DNA of 64,000 bases from CAWEHU01 sp963808965 (GCA_963808965.1 CAWEHU010000020.1:186001-250000); one strand, 5' to 3'. Numbered from the stretch's first letter, positions 8,897 through 18,578 are shown. Program-made: numbers and translations. Notes: generated by a model not told the origin, from the letters alone.

Positions 8897-9238
8897 ATGG
8901 CGGACCCGATCGCCTTCAGCGAGTTCGAGCGCGTGGACATCCGCGTTGGCACGATCATCGACGCGCAGCCCTTCCCCGAGGCCCGCAAACCTTCGCTCAA
9001 ACTCAAGATCGATTTCGGGCCGGAAATCGGTGCGAAGCGTTCCTCCGCGCAGATCAGCGTCCACTACAAGCCGGACCAGCTCATCGGACGACAGGTCTGT
9101 GCGGTCGTGAATTTCCCGCCTCGCCAAATCGGACCCTTCATGAGCGAGGTTCTGACTCTCGGACTGCCGGATGAAGACGGGGCGGTGGTGCTGATCCGCC
9201 CGGACTTCAAGGTCCCGAACGGCGGCCGTCTGTTCTGA
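8897..9238 (+). CDS. csaA: CsaA-type tRNA-binding-domain protein
   Basis: A 113-residue stand-alone EMAP/tRNA-binding OB-fold protein like Bacillus CsaA, which has been described as an export-related chaperone. Family signature is seen in FERVDIRVGTI, KLKIDFGPEIGAKRSSAQI, and the C-terminal VLTLGLPDEDGAVVLIRPD and VPNGGRLF. The ATG at 8897 follows CGGAGG by seven bases, and the family normally begins here; the upstream open frame is antisense to the phosphatase gene. Its stop overlaps the next start (TGATG), so it is translationally coupled to gpt. Confidence 0.9.
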   Translation: MADPIAFSEFERVDIRVGTIIDAQPFPEARKPSLKLKIDFGPEIGAKRSSAQISVHYKPDQLIGRQVCAVVNFPPRQIGPFMSEVLTLGLPDEDGAVVLIRPDFKVPNGGRLF

Positions 9239-9714
9239 TGGCGACGCACTATTACACGGTAACGTGGGACCAGCTGCATCGGGACGCGCGCGCGCTCGCA
9301 TGGCGGCTGATCGACAAAGGACCATTCACCGGCATCGTCGCGGTGACGCGCGGCGGTCTGATCCCGGCCGCGATCATCGCACGGGAGCTGGACTGCCGCC
9401 TCGTCGAGAGCGTTTCGGTCGTCACCTACGAGGAGGAGAATCGGGGCGTCCCGGTGATCACCAAATCACCGGACGCAGCCGGGGACGGGTCGGGATTCCT
9501 GATCGTGGACGATCTGGTCGACACCGGTACCACCGCCCGCGTCGTTCGCGCCGTGCTGCCGCGCGCGCATTTCGCCACGATCTACGCCAAGCCCGAGGGC
9601 CGGCCGGCGGTGGACACATACGTGACCGAGGTATCGCAGGACACGTGGATTTTGTTCCCGTGGGACACGGAGCCACAATTCGTCGCTCCCTTGGCGAAGC
9701 GGGGCGAGCGCTGA
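9238..9714 (+). CDS. gpt: Xanthine(-guanine) phosphoribosyltransferase
   Basis: Purine salvage enzyme of 158 residues that transfers ribose 5-phosphate from PRPP to xanthine/guanine. The PRPP-binding loop is clear as FLIVDDLVDTGTTAR. AVTRGGLIPAAIIARELDCR and the C-terminal WILFPWDTEPQF, typical of the Gpt group, support the assignment. The start codon overlaps the csaA stop. Guanine nucleotide metabolism also appears elsewhere in the window as guaA, but the genes are far apart. Confidence 0.92.
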   Translation: MATHYYTVTWDQLHRDARALAWRLIDKGPFTGIVAVTRGGLIPAAIIARELDCRLVESVSVVTYEEENRGVPVITKSPDAAGDGSGFLIVDDLVDTGTTARVVRAVLPRAHFATIYAKPEGRPAVDTYVTEVSQDTWILFPWDTEPQFVAPLAKRGER

Positions 9715-9811
9715 CGGGATTCTTGGCAAGACTGGCCGTCCATCGCACAGTCCTCGCCCGCCCGCTGCACGCCCGCGAGGCTGAGGCGGCGACCGGCGCT
9801 TAAGGAGAACG

Positions 9812-11065
9812 GTGGTGGCCGACGCTAAACTGCGGAACGCGACGGGCTTCCCTTTCGGAAGGCGGGCGCTCCTCGGCACCGCCGGCGCTTCCCTGATAGC
9901 GCGCCCATCGCGCGCCGCGACGCCAATTCGCATCGGCGTACTCACGGATATGGCCGGCCCATACGCCGAGGACAGCGGACAGGGTTCCGTCGTGAGCACG
10001 CGGTTCGCGATCGAGGACTTCGCGAAGCAACATCCGGCCTTGCCGGTCGAGCTCGTCTCGGCCGACATGCAGACCAAGCCCGATGTGGCCTCGGCCATCG
10101 CAAGTTCGTGGTACGATCGGGACGGGATCGACCTCGTCGTCGATGTCCCCGTGTCCAATTGCGCGCTCGCGGTTGCAAGCGTCGCCCGGCAGCGAAACAA
10201 GGTGGCGATCTTCAACACGAGCACGTCGGACCTGACCGGCAAGGCCTGCTCGCCAAACCACGTTCACTGGTCCTTTGACACCTATGCGCTGGCGGGCTCG
10301 ACCGCGCGAGCCATGCTCGGCGACGGCGGGGACACGTGGTTTCTGATCCAGGCGGACTATGCCTTCGGTGTCGCGCTGGCCTCCGACGCGACGGCCGTGA
10401 TCCAGGCAGGCGGCGGCCGCGTTCTCGGAACCGTCAAGCACCCGTTCCCTGGCACCACCGACTTCTCGAGTTATCTGCTGGAGGCGCAGGCGAGCGGGGC
10501 GAAGGTGATTGGCCTCGCGAATGCGGGTACCGATGCCGCAAACTGCATCAAACAGGCCGCCGAGTTCCAGCTGACGAGCAGCGGCGCCAAGCTCGCCGCG
10601 CTTCAATGCTTGCTGCCGCAGATCCACTCAATCGGCGTGCAGGATGCGCAAGGCCTCTACCTCACCGAGTCATTCTACTGGGACATGAACGACGCGACGC
10701 GCGCATTCGCCGAGCGCTTCTCGAAGCAGATCCACGATGCGAAGCCGAGCATGATCCATGCCGGCTGTTACTCGGGCGTTCTGCACTATCTCAAAACGGT
10801 CGCGGCCATGGGAGCGGACGCCGCGCGTGCGGACGGCGCCGCCACGGTCGCCCGGATGAAGGCAATGCCGACCGACGATCCTCTTTTCGGCCGCGGCCGT
10901 ATCCGGGAGGACGGGCGCAAGATTCACGACATGTATCTGTTTCGTGTGAAATCGCCAGCTTCGTCCAAGGGACCTTGGGATTGTTACAACCTGGTCCACA
11001 CCATTCCCGGAGAGCAGGCCTTCCGCCCGCTGCACGAAGGCGGCTGCTCGTTGGTGCCGATGTAG
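9812..11065 (+). CDS. Branched-chain-amino-acid-type ABC transporter substrate-binding protein
   Basis: Periplasmic binding protein of about 417 residues in the LivK/UrtA/AmiC-like family (type I periplasmic fold). The N-terminus has a twin-arginine-like FGRRALLG motif followed by a hydrophobic stretch and an SRA-A cleavage region. Core features include IRIGVLTDMAGPYA, the conserved FGVALASDA hinge strand and HAGCYSGVLHYLKTVAAMG near the end. AAGGAG lies a few bases before the GTG start at 9812. No permease or ATPase genes follow, so it is an orphan binding protein; ligands in this family range over amino acids, urea, amides and aromatic acids. Confidence 0.85.
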   Translation: MVADAKLRNATGFPFGRRALLGTAGASLIARPSRAATPIRIGVLTDMAGPYAEDSGQGSVVSTRFAIEDFAKQHPALPVELVSADMQTKPDVASAIASSWYDRDGIDLVVDVPVSNCALAVASVARQRNKVAIFNTSTSDLTGKACSPNHVHWSFDTYALAGSTARAMLGDGGDTWFLIQADYAFGVALASDATAVIQAGGGRVLGTVKHPFPGTTDFSSYLLEAQASGAKVIGLANAGTDAANCIKQAAEFQLTSSGAKLAALQCLLPQIHSIGVQDAQGLYLTESFYWDMNDATRAFAERFSKQIHDAKPSMIHAGCYSGVLHYLKTVAAMGADAARADGAATVARMKAMPTDDPLFGRGRIREDGRKIHDMYLFRVKSPASSKGPWDCYNLVHTIPGEQAFRPLHEGGCSLVPM

Positions 11066-11712
11066 CCCCGTTTCGCCGCTGGAAACGAGTGCGCGGCTCG
11101 TCCATAGCTGAGAAAGAGGCGAAACTGGTCGCCAATCCCAGGCCGGCCGGCTCCCGGCGGCACCGGTCGCGCGCTGCCGGGCTCCGCCTTTCCCGCAGCG
11201 CTACCGTCTGCCGGCCTTGCCGCCGTAGCTCTACCAGCTGCCGCGCGGATCGGCGCGGCTCGCTGCCGGAGACGGTGGCCTATCGATCCTGGAAGTTTGC
11301 GGGCAAAGCTGCCCTCCTTCACCATGCTCATGAAGTAGCGCAGCTACCGCGGCTCCATCCCATACCTATAAGGTATATCCCAAGACCAAATCGGTCTTTG
11401 ACATTCGACCATACTCGAACCGAGGGTGAAGCGCTGAGGGACGATACCCCGTATCCGCCTGAACCTATGTATCGAGGCTACGCGGCCTTGAGAGGGAGTG
11501 GAGAGCGCGCTTGCGAACATCGGGCGCGCGCGGAATCCAATGGTCAACCACTCGACAGAAAATGCGCGAAACCCGCCGTCTCCACATCGAGACATATGAA
11601 CCATAGCGTCGGAAGGAGCGCAATCATGAGAGTGACGGCGCTGGCGCCAAGCCCCGACCGCGCGGCTCGATGATGTGACTTAGGCAAACAAAATGCAGAG
11701 GAGGAAACGTCG
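11066..11712. other. Long non-coding leader before the tannase-family gene
   Basis: About 650 bases without a convincing gene. Two adjacent dyads occur at 11362-11398. A 15-codon ORF at 11626-11673 has a good GGAAGGAG ribosome site and could be a leader peptide or a gene remnant. Otherwise I see no homology or terminator. Confidence 0.4.
11362..11398. promoter_or_regulatory. Two adjacent inverted repeats (possible operators)
   Basis: ATACCT-ATA-AGGTAT at 11362-11376 is a perfect 6-base dyad. AAGACC-AAATC-GGTCTT at 11382-11398 is a second one, five bases away. They lie in the tannase-family gene's long leader and are locally AT-rich. Binding of a repressor or activator is inference only. Confidence 0.35.
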
Positions 11713-13599
11713 ATGTCGAAAAATCAGTGGCGATGGATGCACACTTGCTCCGCGATCGCTCTTGCCGCGGCCGTTCCGATGGCCTTCGCGCCAGCGGCCC
11801 ACGCAACCATTCCCTCGTGCAATCTGAGCACGCTCCAGGCGGCGGCTCCTCCGGGTTTAACAATAGGCGACATACCGGATTTGAATCCTGGTTTTCCGAA
11901 GACGACGAATGGTGTCGCCGACGTGCCTGCGAATGTCCTCGGCGCAGGCTCGCCCGAGGTCTGCCTCATCACCGGCGCGATCGTGACGAACCCGGCAACG
12001 GGCAAAACGGCCAATTTCGGTGCTCTGCTGCCAGATCCGTCGGCCTGGAATTATAAATTCATGTTCAATGGTTGTGCTTTCAACTGCGGAATCGTCTACG
12101 GGTTCAAAGCATTGCCGGTGGACCCCATACAAAAAGGCTACCCGGTCTGGTTTACCGATGAGGGTCATGTCGGCTTTCTTCAAAACAACCCATCGTGGCC
12201 CATCACCGCCCCTGGGCAGCCCAATGAAGACGCGATCATTGACTTCGCTTATCGTGCCACTCACACCGTCACGGTAGTTGGAAAGCAGTTTACGCTCAAC
12301 TACTACAATGCGGCCAAATTCGCATACTCGTACTTCGAAGGGTGCTCGGATGGCGGGCGCGATGCAATGGTGGAGGCGAGCAGATATCCAGAAGATTATG
12401 ATGGGGTCATGGCGGGCGCCCCGTACTTCGATCCGCCAGGACAGGCCCTCGCCAGTGTTGCGGATATCACAGCGCAGCTTCGATCACCGGATGCACTTCT
12501 CTCGCCGGCCCTCTTTGCGCTCGCGTCGCAGATCGCGAACCAGCAATGCGATGCGCTCGACGGGGTGCAGGACGGACTAATTCAGAATCCGGCGATCTGC
12601 CGTTTCAACCCGCAAACCGACCTGCCGCGGTGCCCCGGCGATACGCCCGATACCGGCTGCTTCACGCAGGCGCAGATCGACTCGCTCAGCAACGTCTTTT
12701 CGGCCGCGACTGACCCGCACGGGCTCCCGCTCCATCCAGGGTACTCGGTCAGCGACATGAACGAGCTGGCTATATGGCTGTCCACAACAACGCCACCGAG
12801 CAACTTCTCGGGCCCCCAGCCGTGGCCCAACTATGTCGGCGCTCCGGAAGGCTGGGATTATGGCGACCCCACCCTCCAGTACCTGACGTATTACGGCGTG
12901 CCCGGGTACAACAGCCTGACGACGCCGGGTTTCAGCTATCGGGCGGACGGCCCCGGGCCGATCCAATTCTTCCACACGGTGGTTCCCGAAAACACGGTCG
13001 ACACCCTGTTCGATCGCCTGAACATCGCCGCAGGCGATTTTCCGCAGCAACTCAGGGCGTTCATAGCGCAGAATCGCAAGCTGATCATGTACCACGGCTA
13101 CGCTGACGGCCTCATCACGCCCTACACCACGATCCAATACTACCGCAAGCTGGCCCGAACGCAGGGCGGCTTCGACGCGCTTCAGCACCATGTCCGTCTG
13201 TTCATGGTGCCCGAGATGTATCATTGCCATGGCGGGCCGGGACCCAACAACTTCGGCACCTTCGCCGTTCAGCCGGCTCAGACCGACGCACTGCACGATG
13301 CGACGACCGCGCTCGAACAGTGGGCCGAGAACGGGATTGCACCCGATCAGTTCATCGCAACGAAGTTCACGAACGATGATCCGACCCAGCCCGCGCTCCG
13401 GACGATGCCAGTCTGTCCGTTCCCGGCGCAGGCGCAGTACACGGGATCGGGCGACGTGAAGGATGCCGCGAACTGGACCTGCGCGAAGCGCGACCGATCC
13501 TTGCTCAGAGTGGGCCTGGATGGTTACGAGGCGGGCGTGCAAGCCCCGCTGTTCACCGGGTGGCCCGTCACCGGATCGCCTGGCCAGGACGACCATTAA
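11713..13599 (+). CDS. Secreted tannase/feruloyl esterase family protein
   Basis: Predicted esterase of 628 residues that would hydrolyse plant phenolic esters (gallate or hydroxycinnamate esters) outside the cytoplasm. The signal peptide spans about residues 1-31 and ends AHA. The catalytic Ser lies in FEGCSDGGRDAM near residue 212, the Asp in YHGYADGLITPY and the His in MYHCHGGPGP near residue 504. The Cys beside the Ser and the Cys beside the His form the disulfide-linked CS-D-HC arrangement of this family. A GAGGAGGAAA box precedes the ATG. It stands alone, without pathway genes for gallate or ferulate, so the substrate is undetermined. Confidence 0.9.
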   Translation: MSKNQWRWMHTCSAIALAAAVPMAFAPAAHATIPSCNLSTLQAAAPPGLTIGDIPDLNPGFPKTTNGVADVPANVLGAGSPEVCLITGAIVTNPATGKTANFGALLPDPSAWNYKFMFNGCAFNCGIVYGFKALPVDPIQKGYPVWFTDEGHVGFLQNNPSWPITAPGQPNEDAIIDFAYRATHTVTVVGKQFTLNYYNAAKFAYSYFEGCSDGGRDAMVEASRYPEDYDGVMAGAPYFDPPGQALASVADITAQLRSPDALLSPALFALASQIANQQCDALDGVQDGLIQNPAICRFNPQTDLPRCPGDTPDTGCFTQAQIDSLSNVFSAATDPHGLPLHPGYSVSDMNELAIWLSTTTPPSNFSGPQPWPNYVGAPEGWDYGDPTLQYLTYYGVPGYNSLTTPGFSYRADGPGPIQFFHTVVPENTVDTLFDRLNIAAGDFPQQLRAFIAQNRKLIMYHGYADGLITPYTTIQYYRKLARTQGGFDALQHHVRLFMVPEMYHCHGGPGPNNFGTFAVQPAQTDALHDATTALEQWAENGIAPDQFIATKFTNDDPTQPALRTMPVCPFPAQAQYTGSGDVKDAANWTCAKRDRSLLRVGLDGYEAGVQAPLFTGWPVTGSPGQDDH

Positions 13600-13784
13600 C
13601 CGAGCTGCCCGATTGGGGAGCGAGGCTGAGCGCCGTCCCCCGCCGGGGCCGTGTAAGCCCCGCCTCAGTCGGGCATCGCTTGGCCTCACGCCCGTAATCT
13701 TTTAGCGGACCCAGACCCGTTGCCGACTCGCCCCCTGGCCTGGCTGCGCCGGCCTGAGCCGGGCCGCGAGCGGGACCGCGCGCC

Positions 13785-15083
13785 TCAGGTTTCCGGCAAC
13801 GGCTCCGGGCTGGCTCGCACCTTGTCGACGCGCCGTCCGTCCATTTCCAGGATCTCGAAGCGCCAGCCGGCAAATACGATGCGATCGCCGGTCCGAGGCA
13901 CGCGGCGCAAGAGAGCGAGCAGCAATCCGGCGAGGGTGTGATAGCTGCCTTCGGCAGGCAGATCCGGAAGCGCGAGCCGGGCCTTCAGCTCGTCCACCGG
14001 CATCATCCCGTCCATCACCAGAACGCCGTTGCTGCTCTCCCCGGCACCGCCGGGGGGCGGTGCGGCGTCGGCCGGGTCTCCGACGATCGCCTCCAGCACG
14101 TCGGCCGCGGTGACGACGCCCTCGAAACTGCCGTACTCGTCCATCACCAGCGCGAGGCCGAGAGGATCGGATTTGAGTCGCTCCAGCGCATCGAGGGCGG
14201 TGATGGTGTCCGGCACGACGATCGGTTGCTGCAATGAGGCGCCGACCGACAACTCGCCGCCTTCCAGGATCCGGTCGAGAATGTCCTTGGCGCGAATAAC
14301 CCCCACCACATTGTCCACCGCCCCATCGCAGACGATGAAGCGGGAGTGGGATGCCGATTTCACCGTGGCGACGATCTCCCGGGGGGAGTCGGTCCGGTCG
14401 ATCCAGACCAGATCGGTGCGGGGCGTCATGATCGCGCGCACCGGCTTGTCGGCGAGGCGCAGGACTCGCTCGATGATGTCGTGCTCCTCGGCCTCCAGCA
14501 CCCCGGCCTGCGCGCCCTCGGCCAGGAGGGCCTTGAGCTCTTCTTCCGTCACGGTCCGCTGCGGGGCCCGGTGCAAGCCAAATAGCCGCAGGATGAGCCC
14601 GGAGGACTGACCCAGCAGCCAGACGATCGGGCTCGTGATGCGGGCGAGGACGGCAAGCGGTCCGGCCACCATGGCGGCCACTTTCTCGGGGCCTCGCAGC
14701 GCGAGCTGCTTCGGCACGAGTTCGCCGATCACCATCGTCAGATAGGTGATGAACACGACCACGATCGCGAGCGCGAGCGTCTCGGCCACCGGCCGAAGAG
14801 CCGGGAATTGAATGAGCCAGTTGGCCAAGTGGTTCGCGATCCGGGCACCCCCGAATACGCCCGCGAAGATTCCGATCAGCGTTATCCCGACCTGGACCGT
14901 GGGAAGGAATCGCTGTGGATCATCCGCGAGCGTGCGCGCAAGCGCGGCTCCAGGCACGCCCTTGCGCTCCAGCACCAGAAGGCGTGCCCGCCGGACCGAG
15001 ACCAACGCCAACTCGCTCATGGCGAACAGCCCGTTCAGCACGATCAAAACCAGGATGACGACGATCTCGAGGCCGATGCTCAT
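13785..15083 (-). CDS. CNNM/HlyC-CorC family membrane protein with CBS domains
   Basis: A 432-residue protein of the hemolysin C/CorC/CNNM group. An N-terminal DUF21 region has three or four membrane helices (IVVILVLIVLNGLFAMSE... through FITYLTMVIGELVPKQLAL). A CBS pair follows (VRAIMTPRTDLVWID through MDEYGSFEGVVTAADVLEAIVG), then a C-terminal transporter-associated domain (RTGDRIVFAGWRFEILEMDGRRVDKVRA). Relatives take part in magnesium export or ion homeostasis. I chose the ATG at 15083, which starts directly before the first helix; the frame extends to 15188 without support. Confidence 0.88.
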   Translation of the reverse strand: MSIGLEIVVILVLIVLNGLFAMSELALVSVRRARLLVLERKGVPGAALARTLADDPQRFLPTVQVGITLIGIFAGVFGGARIANHLANWLIQFPALRPVAETLALAIVVVFITYLTMVIGELVPKQLALRGPEKVAAMVAGPLAVLARITSPIVWLLGQSSGLILRLFGLHRAPQRTVTEEELKALLAEGAQAGVLEAEEHDIIERVLRLADKPVRAIMTPRTDLVWIDRTDSPREIVATVKSASHSRFIVCDGAVDNVVGVIRAKDILDRILEGGELSVGASLQQPIVVPDTITALDALERLKSDPLGLALVMDEYGSFEGVVTAADVLEAIVGDPADAAPPPGGAGESSNGVLVMDGMMPVDELKARLALPDLPAEGSYHTLAGLLLALLRRVPRTGDRIVFAGWRFEILEMDGRRVDKVRASPEPLPET

Positions 15084-15302
15084 TCGCCTGTGCTCAGCTC
15101 CCGTTTCCGTACCAGCGCGGACCGGCACGCCGGCACCATAACCCTGGCTGCCTCCCTCGCCCATCCGCTGCAAACGATGGCCGAGCAATGCTGAGGTCGG
15201 TCGCCTTGCTTCGGCCCCATTGAGGCCGGGGGCGCGCCGTACTGGAGCGGTTTAACGCCGGGCACGACGGGCGCCTCGCCCGGTTCGATCTGGAACACGA
15301 GA

Positions 15303-17996
15303 ATGACGACGAATCACCCCATCCAGGCCCTGCCGCGTCCGAGGAAGATGTACGCCGGGTTTCTGCACCCGACGACCGTGCTTGCGGTGCTGGTTTGCGC
15401 TCTGGCGAGCTTGGGCTTTTGGGCCGCAGCCAACCGACCCGGCATCCCGCCTGATTATCACGGCACGATCGCCGGGTTGGCTTTCTCGCCATTCCACCGC
15501 GGAGAGAGTCCGGAATCGGGTGTCTATCCCACCCGGGATGAGATCCGTGCCGACTTGCGCCAAGCGGCGGCGATCGCCGGCCGCATCCGCACCTACTCTC
15601 AGGAGGGCGTGCTTGGTGAGATCCCACGTCTCGCCTCCGACCTGCCCCTTCGTATCACCGCAGGTGCCTGGCTCGCTCGGGACCGTTCGGCAAACGAAGC
15701 CGAGATCCGGCGGCTGATCGCCGCCACGAACGCGAGCCGCAACATCGACCGGGTGCTGGTGGGCAACGAAGCGGTGCTGAGGACCGACCTCACCCCCACG
15801 CAGCTGATCGGCTATATCCGGCGAGTGCGTCAGGGCGTGCACGTGCCGGTCTCCACGGCAGAGCCCTGGCACGTATGGCTCGCTCATCCCGAACTGGCGC
15901 GCGCGGTGGATTACATCACGATCCATCTGCTTCCCTACTGGGAAGGCCTGCCGGTGAATGATGCGCTGCGATTCACGCTCGAGAAGCTCGACCAGGTGCA
16001 GGTCGCTTACCCCGGCAAGCATATCGTCATCGGCGAAGTCGGCTGGCCTTCGAACGGCGTCGATATCGGCGCGGCGCGCGCGAGCCGGGTGAACCAGGCG
16101 TCGTTCCTGCGTGGCTTCTTCCTCGCCGCGGAACAGCGCGGGCTCGATTACTTCGTAATGGAGGCCTTCGACCAGCCCTGGAAGACGAGTTTCGAGGGTC
16201 GGGCAGCGGGCTATTGGGGCATCGCCGATCTGGGCAGAGCACCGAAATGGCCGATGACTGGGCCGGTGCTCGAAACTTCTGGCTGGCCGGCGTGGGCCGG
16301 CGGGACCGTCCTCGCGGCCGCCCTCCTCGCGGCCGCGCTGCTTTCGCGCCGGCCCGACATCCGGCTGCGCGGGAAACTGGTGTTAGCGATGCTCACCCAA
16401 GGTTTCGCCGCCGCGCTCGGCTCTGTGCTGCTCGCGATGAGCGGGAAGTACCTTTCCGGTATCGGCGCGCTGGTCTGGGGCGCGCTGGCGGCCGGACAGG
16501 CGCTGCTGCTCGTGCTGTTGCTCGCCGACAGCTTCGCCTTGGCGGAGACGGTCTGGGGCCGGATCTGGAGCCGTCGCGTGAACCCCGCAGCGGCGCCCGC
16601 CGGCGTCCGGCTGCCGAAGGTCTCGCTGCACATCCCGATCTGCAACGAGCCGCCGCAGATGGTGCGACAGACGCTCGAGGCGCTTGCCCGGCTCGACTAC
16701 CCGGATTTCGAGGTGCTGGTCGTCGACAACAACACGACCGATCCCGGGCTATGGGAATCCGTGGCCGAACACTGCGCCCGGCTCGGTCCGCGCTTCCGCT
16801 TCTTCCATCTCGGCAAATGGCCCGGCTTCAAGGCGGGCGCGCTGAACTTCGCCCTGCGCGAGACCTGCGCGGAAGCCGAAGTGATCGGCGTGCTGGACAG
16901 CGATTATGTGGTGTCGCCCGACTGGCTTCGCTGCATGATCCCGTGCTTCGCCGACCCAAGTATTGGCTTCGTGCAGTCGCCGCAGGACTACCGTGACAAT
17001 GACGGATCGTTTTTCAAGCGTCTCATGTTCTGGGAGTACGCGGGGTTCTTCCATCTCGGCATGGTCACCCGGAATGAGCGGGACGCGATCATCCAGCATG
17101 GCACGATGACGCTCATCCGCCGCACCGCTCTCGAGGAGGCCGGCGGCTGGGCCGAGTGGACCATCACCGAGGATGCGGAGCTCGGGCTTCGCCTCTTCCG
17201 GCGCGGGTGGAAAGCGATCTATTCCGAACGCAGCTTCGGGCGCGGCGTGATGCCGGACGATTTCGCCGCCTTCCGCAAGCAGCGCTTCCGCTGGGCCTAC
17301 GGGGCCATGCAGATCAGTCTACGCCACTGGCGCGCCCTGCTCTCACCTCTCAACGGCGAGCTTACGCGCGGTCAGCGCTGGCATTTCGTCACCGGCTGGC
17401 TGCCCTGGGTGGGCGACGCGCTCGGGCTTGTGTTCCTCGTCATGGGCCTGGTCTGGTCCATCGGACTGATCACCGCGCCGACACGCTTCGAGTTCCCGAT
17501 CGCTTTGTTCATGCTGCCGTCCATCGGGCTGTTCGCCTTCAAGCTGTGCCAGATTCTCGTCCTGTACCAAGATCGGGTTCCCTGCGGTGCCTGGGACCGG
17601 CTCGGCGCAGCGGTCGCGGGGCTCGCCCTGAGCCATACGATCGGGAAGGCGGTTCTGAAGAGTCTCGTGATCCGCACCGCGCCCTTCTTGCGAACGCCGA
17701 AGATGAAACACGCGCCGGCGCTGGTGCAGGGCTTGGTGATGGGGGCGGAGGAATTGACGCTCCTCGCCCTGACCTGGGCCGCCATGATTGGCGTCGGCAT
17801 CGCTCATCGGTTCGCGACGTGGGAGGCGACGCTCTGGTGCGCCGTGCTGCTCACGCAGTCGCTGCCCTATCTCGCCTCCGTGACGGTCTCGGTCGGGGCC
17901 GCGCTGCCCGCGCGTGCCGATATCCGCCTGGGGCGGCGCGGGTCAATCGCGACCCGGCCCGGGAGCCTGATCGCGCCGACCGGCGCAGGCGATTGA
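15303..17996 (+). CDS. GH17 - GT2 fusion, beta-1,3/1,6-glucan synthase-like membrane protein
   Basis: An 897-residue membrane enzyme. After one N-terminal membrane segment, residues about 50-320 form a glycoside hydrolase family 17 domain with both catalytic Glu motifs (VGNEAVLR near 156 and GEVGWPS near 245). Several membrane helices follow. A family 2 glycosyltransferase domain starts near residue 438 (HIPICNEPP), with the DSD metal motif near 532, TED near 623 and QRFRW near 661, and a cluster of C-terminal helices closes the protein. In Bradyrhizobium the separate proteins NdvC (GH17-like) and NdvB (GT2) make cyclic beta-1,3/1,6-glucan. Here both activities sit in one chain, suggesting synthesis coupled to transglycosylation or branching. 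Confidence 0.85.
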   Translation: MTTNHPIQALPRPRKMYAGFLHPTTVLAVLVCALASLGFWAAANRPGIPPDYHGTIAGLAFSPFHRGESPESGVYPTRDEIRADLRQAAAIAGRIRTYSQEGVLGEIPRLASDLPLRITAGAWLARDRSANEAEIRRLIAATNASRNIDRVLVGNEAVLRTDLTPTQLIGYIRRVRQGVHVPVSTAEPWHVWLAHPELARAVDYITIHLLPYWEGLPVNDALRFTLEKLDQVQVAYPGKHIVIGEVGWPSNGVDIGAARASRVNQASFLRGFFLAAEQRGLDYFVMEAFDQPWKTSFEGRAAGYWGIADLGRAPKWPMTGPVLETSGWPAWAGGTVLAAALLAAALLSRRPDIRLRGKLVLAMLTQGFAAALGSVLLAMSGKYLSGIGALVWGALAAGQALLLVLLLADSFALAETVWGRIWSRRVNPAAAPAGVRLPKVSLHIPICNEPPQMVRQTLEALARLDYPDFEVLVVDNNTTDPGLWESVAEHCARLGPRFRFFHLGKWPGFKAGALNFALRETCAEAEVIGVLDSDYVVSPDWLRCMIPCFADPSIGFVQSPQDYRDNDGSFFKRLMFWEYAGFFHLGMVTRNERDAIIQHGTMTLIRRTALEEAGGWAEWTITEDAELGLRLFRRGWKAIYSERSFGRGVMPDDFAAFRKQRFRWAYGAMQISLRHWRALLSPLNGELTRGQRWHFVTGWLPWVGDALGLVFLVMGLVWSIGLITAPTRFEFPIALFMLPSIGLFAFKLCQILVLYQDRVPCGAWDRLGAAVAGLALSHTIGKAVLKSLVIRTAPFLRTPKMKHAPALVQGLVMGAEELTLLALTWAAMIGVGIAHRFATWEATLWCAVLLTQSLPYLASVTVSVGAALPARADIRLGRRGSIATRPGSLIAPTGAGD

Positions 17997-18092
17997 GGAT
18001 GCGGCGGCGGTAGTCTGTGGCGCGCGATCGGCAGGGTCGCGCTTCGGGCGGAGATGGGCTAAGCACCTGACAGGAACCGGGGATCGCGGGCC

Positions 18093-18578
18093 ATGACACG
18101 GCGCCTGCCGCTTGTTGCCATCCTGCTCGGTGTGGTCGGACTGCTCCCGTTCATCGGCTGCGGCCTCGCCGCGCTCGGATTGGAGGATACGTACGCCCAA
18201 AACATGCTCTGGGCGTTGATGGCCTACGGCGCCGTCGTCCTCTCGTTCTTGGGGGGCGTGCATTGGGGTTTTGCGCTCGCGCCCGGCACCGTGGAGCAAA
18301 GTGGACGTACCGAGCGCTGGCGGCTGCTGTTTGGCGTGATGCCGTCGCTGATCGGTTGGGTGGCGTTGCTAGCGCCCTTGGCCCTACCTGCTTGGACTGG
18401 TCTTTGCGTGCTGATCGCCGGCTTTCTTGCCACGGTGATCGTTGAGGCGCAGGCCGGCCGGCGGGGCCTCGTGTCACAGCATTACATTTGGCTCCGGTGG
18501 GGACTTACGCTTGTCGTGGTCGCCATGCTGGTCACCGTGCTGACGCTGCGGCTGCTGGGACAGCGCGTGGTCTTTTGA
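18093..18578 (+). CDS. DUF3429 family integral membrane protein
   Basis: A 161-residue protein with about four to five membrane helices. Conserved-looking motifs are YGAVVLSFLGGVHWGFAL in the first third and a tail with QHYIWLRWGLTLVV. This matches the uncharacterised DUF3429 family, in which no biochemical function is known to me. It begins about 100 bases after the GH17-GT2 gene on the same strand and could share its transcript, but the spacing does not prove that. Confidence 0.8.
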   Translation: MTRRLPLVAILLGVVGLLPFIGCGLAALGLEDTYAQNMLWALMAYGAVVLSFLGGVHWGFALAPGTVEQSGRTERWRLLFGVMPSLIGWVALLAPLALPAWTGLCVLIAGFLATVIVEAQAGRRGLVSQHYIWLRWGLTLVVVAMLVTVLTLRLLGQRVVF

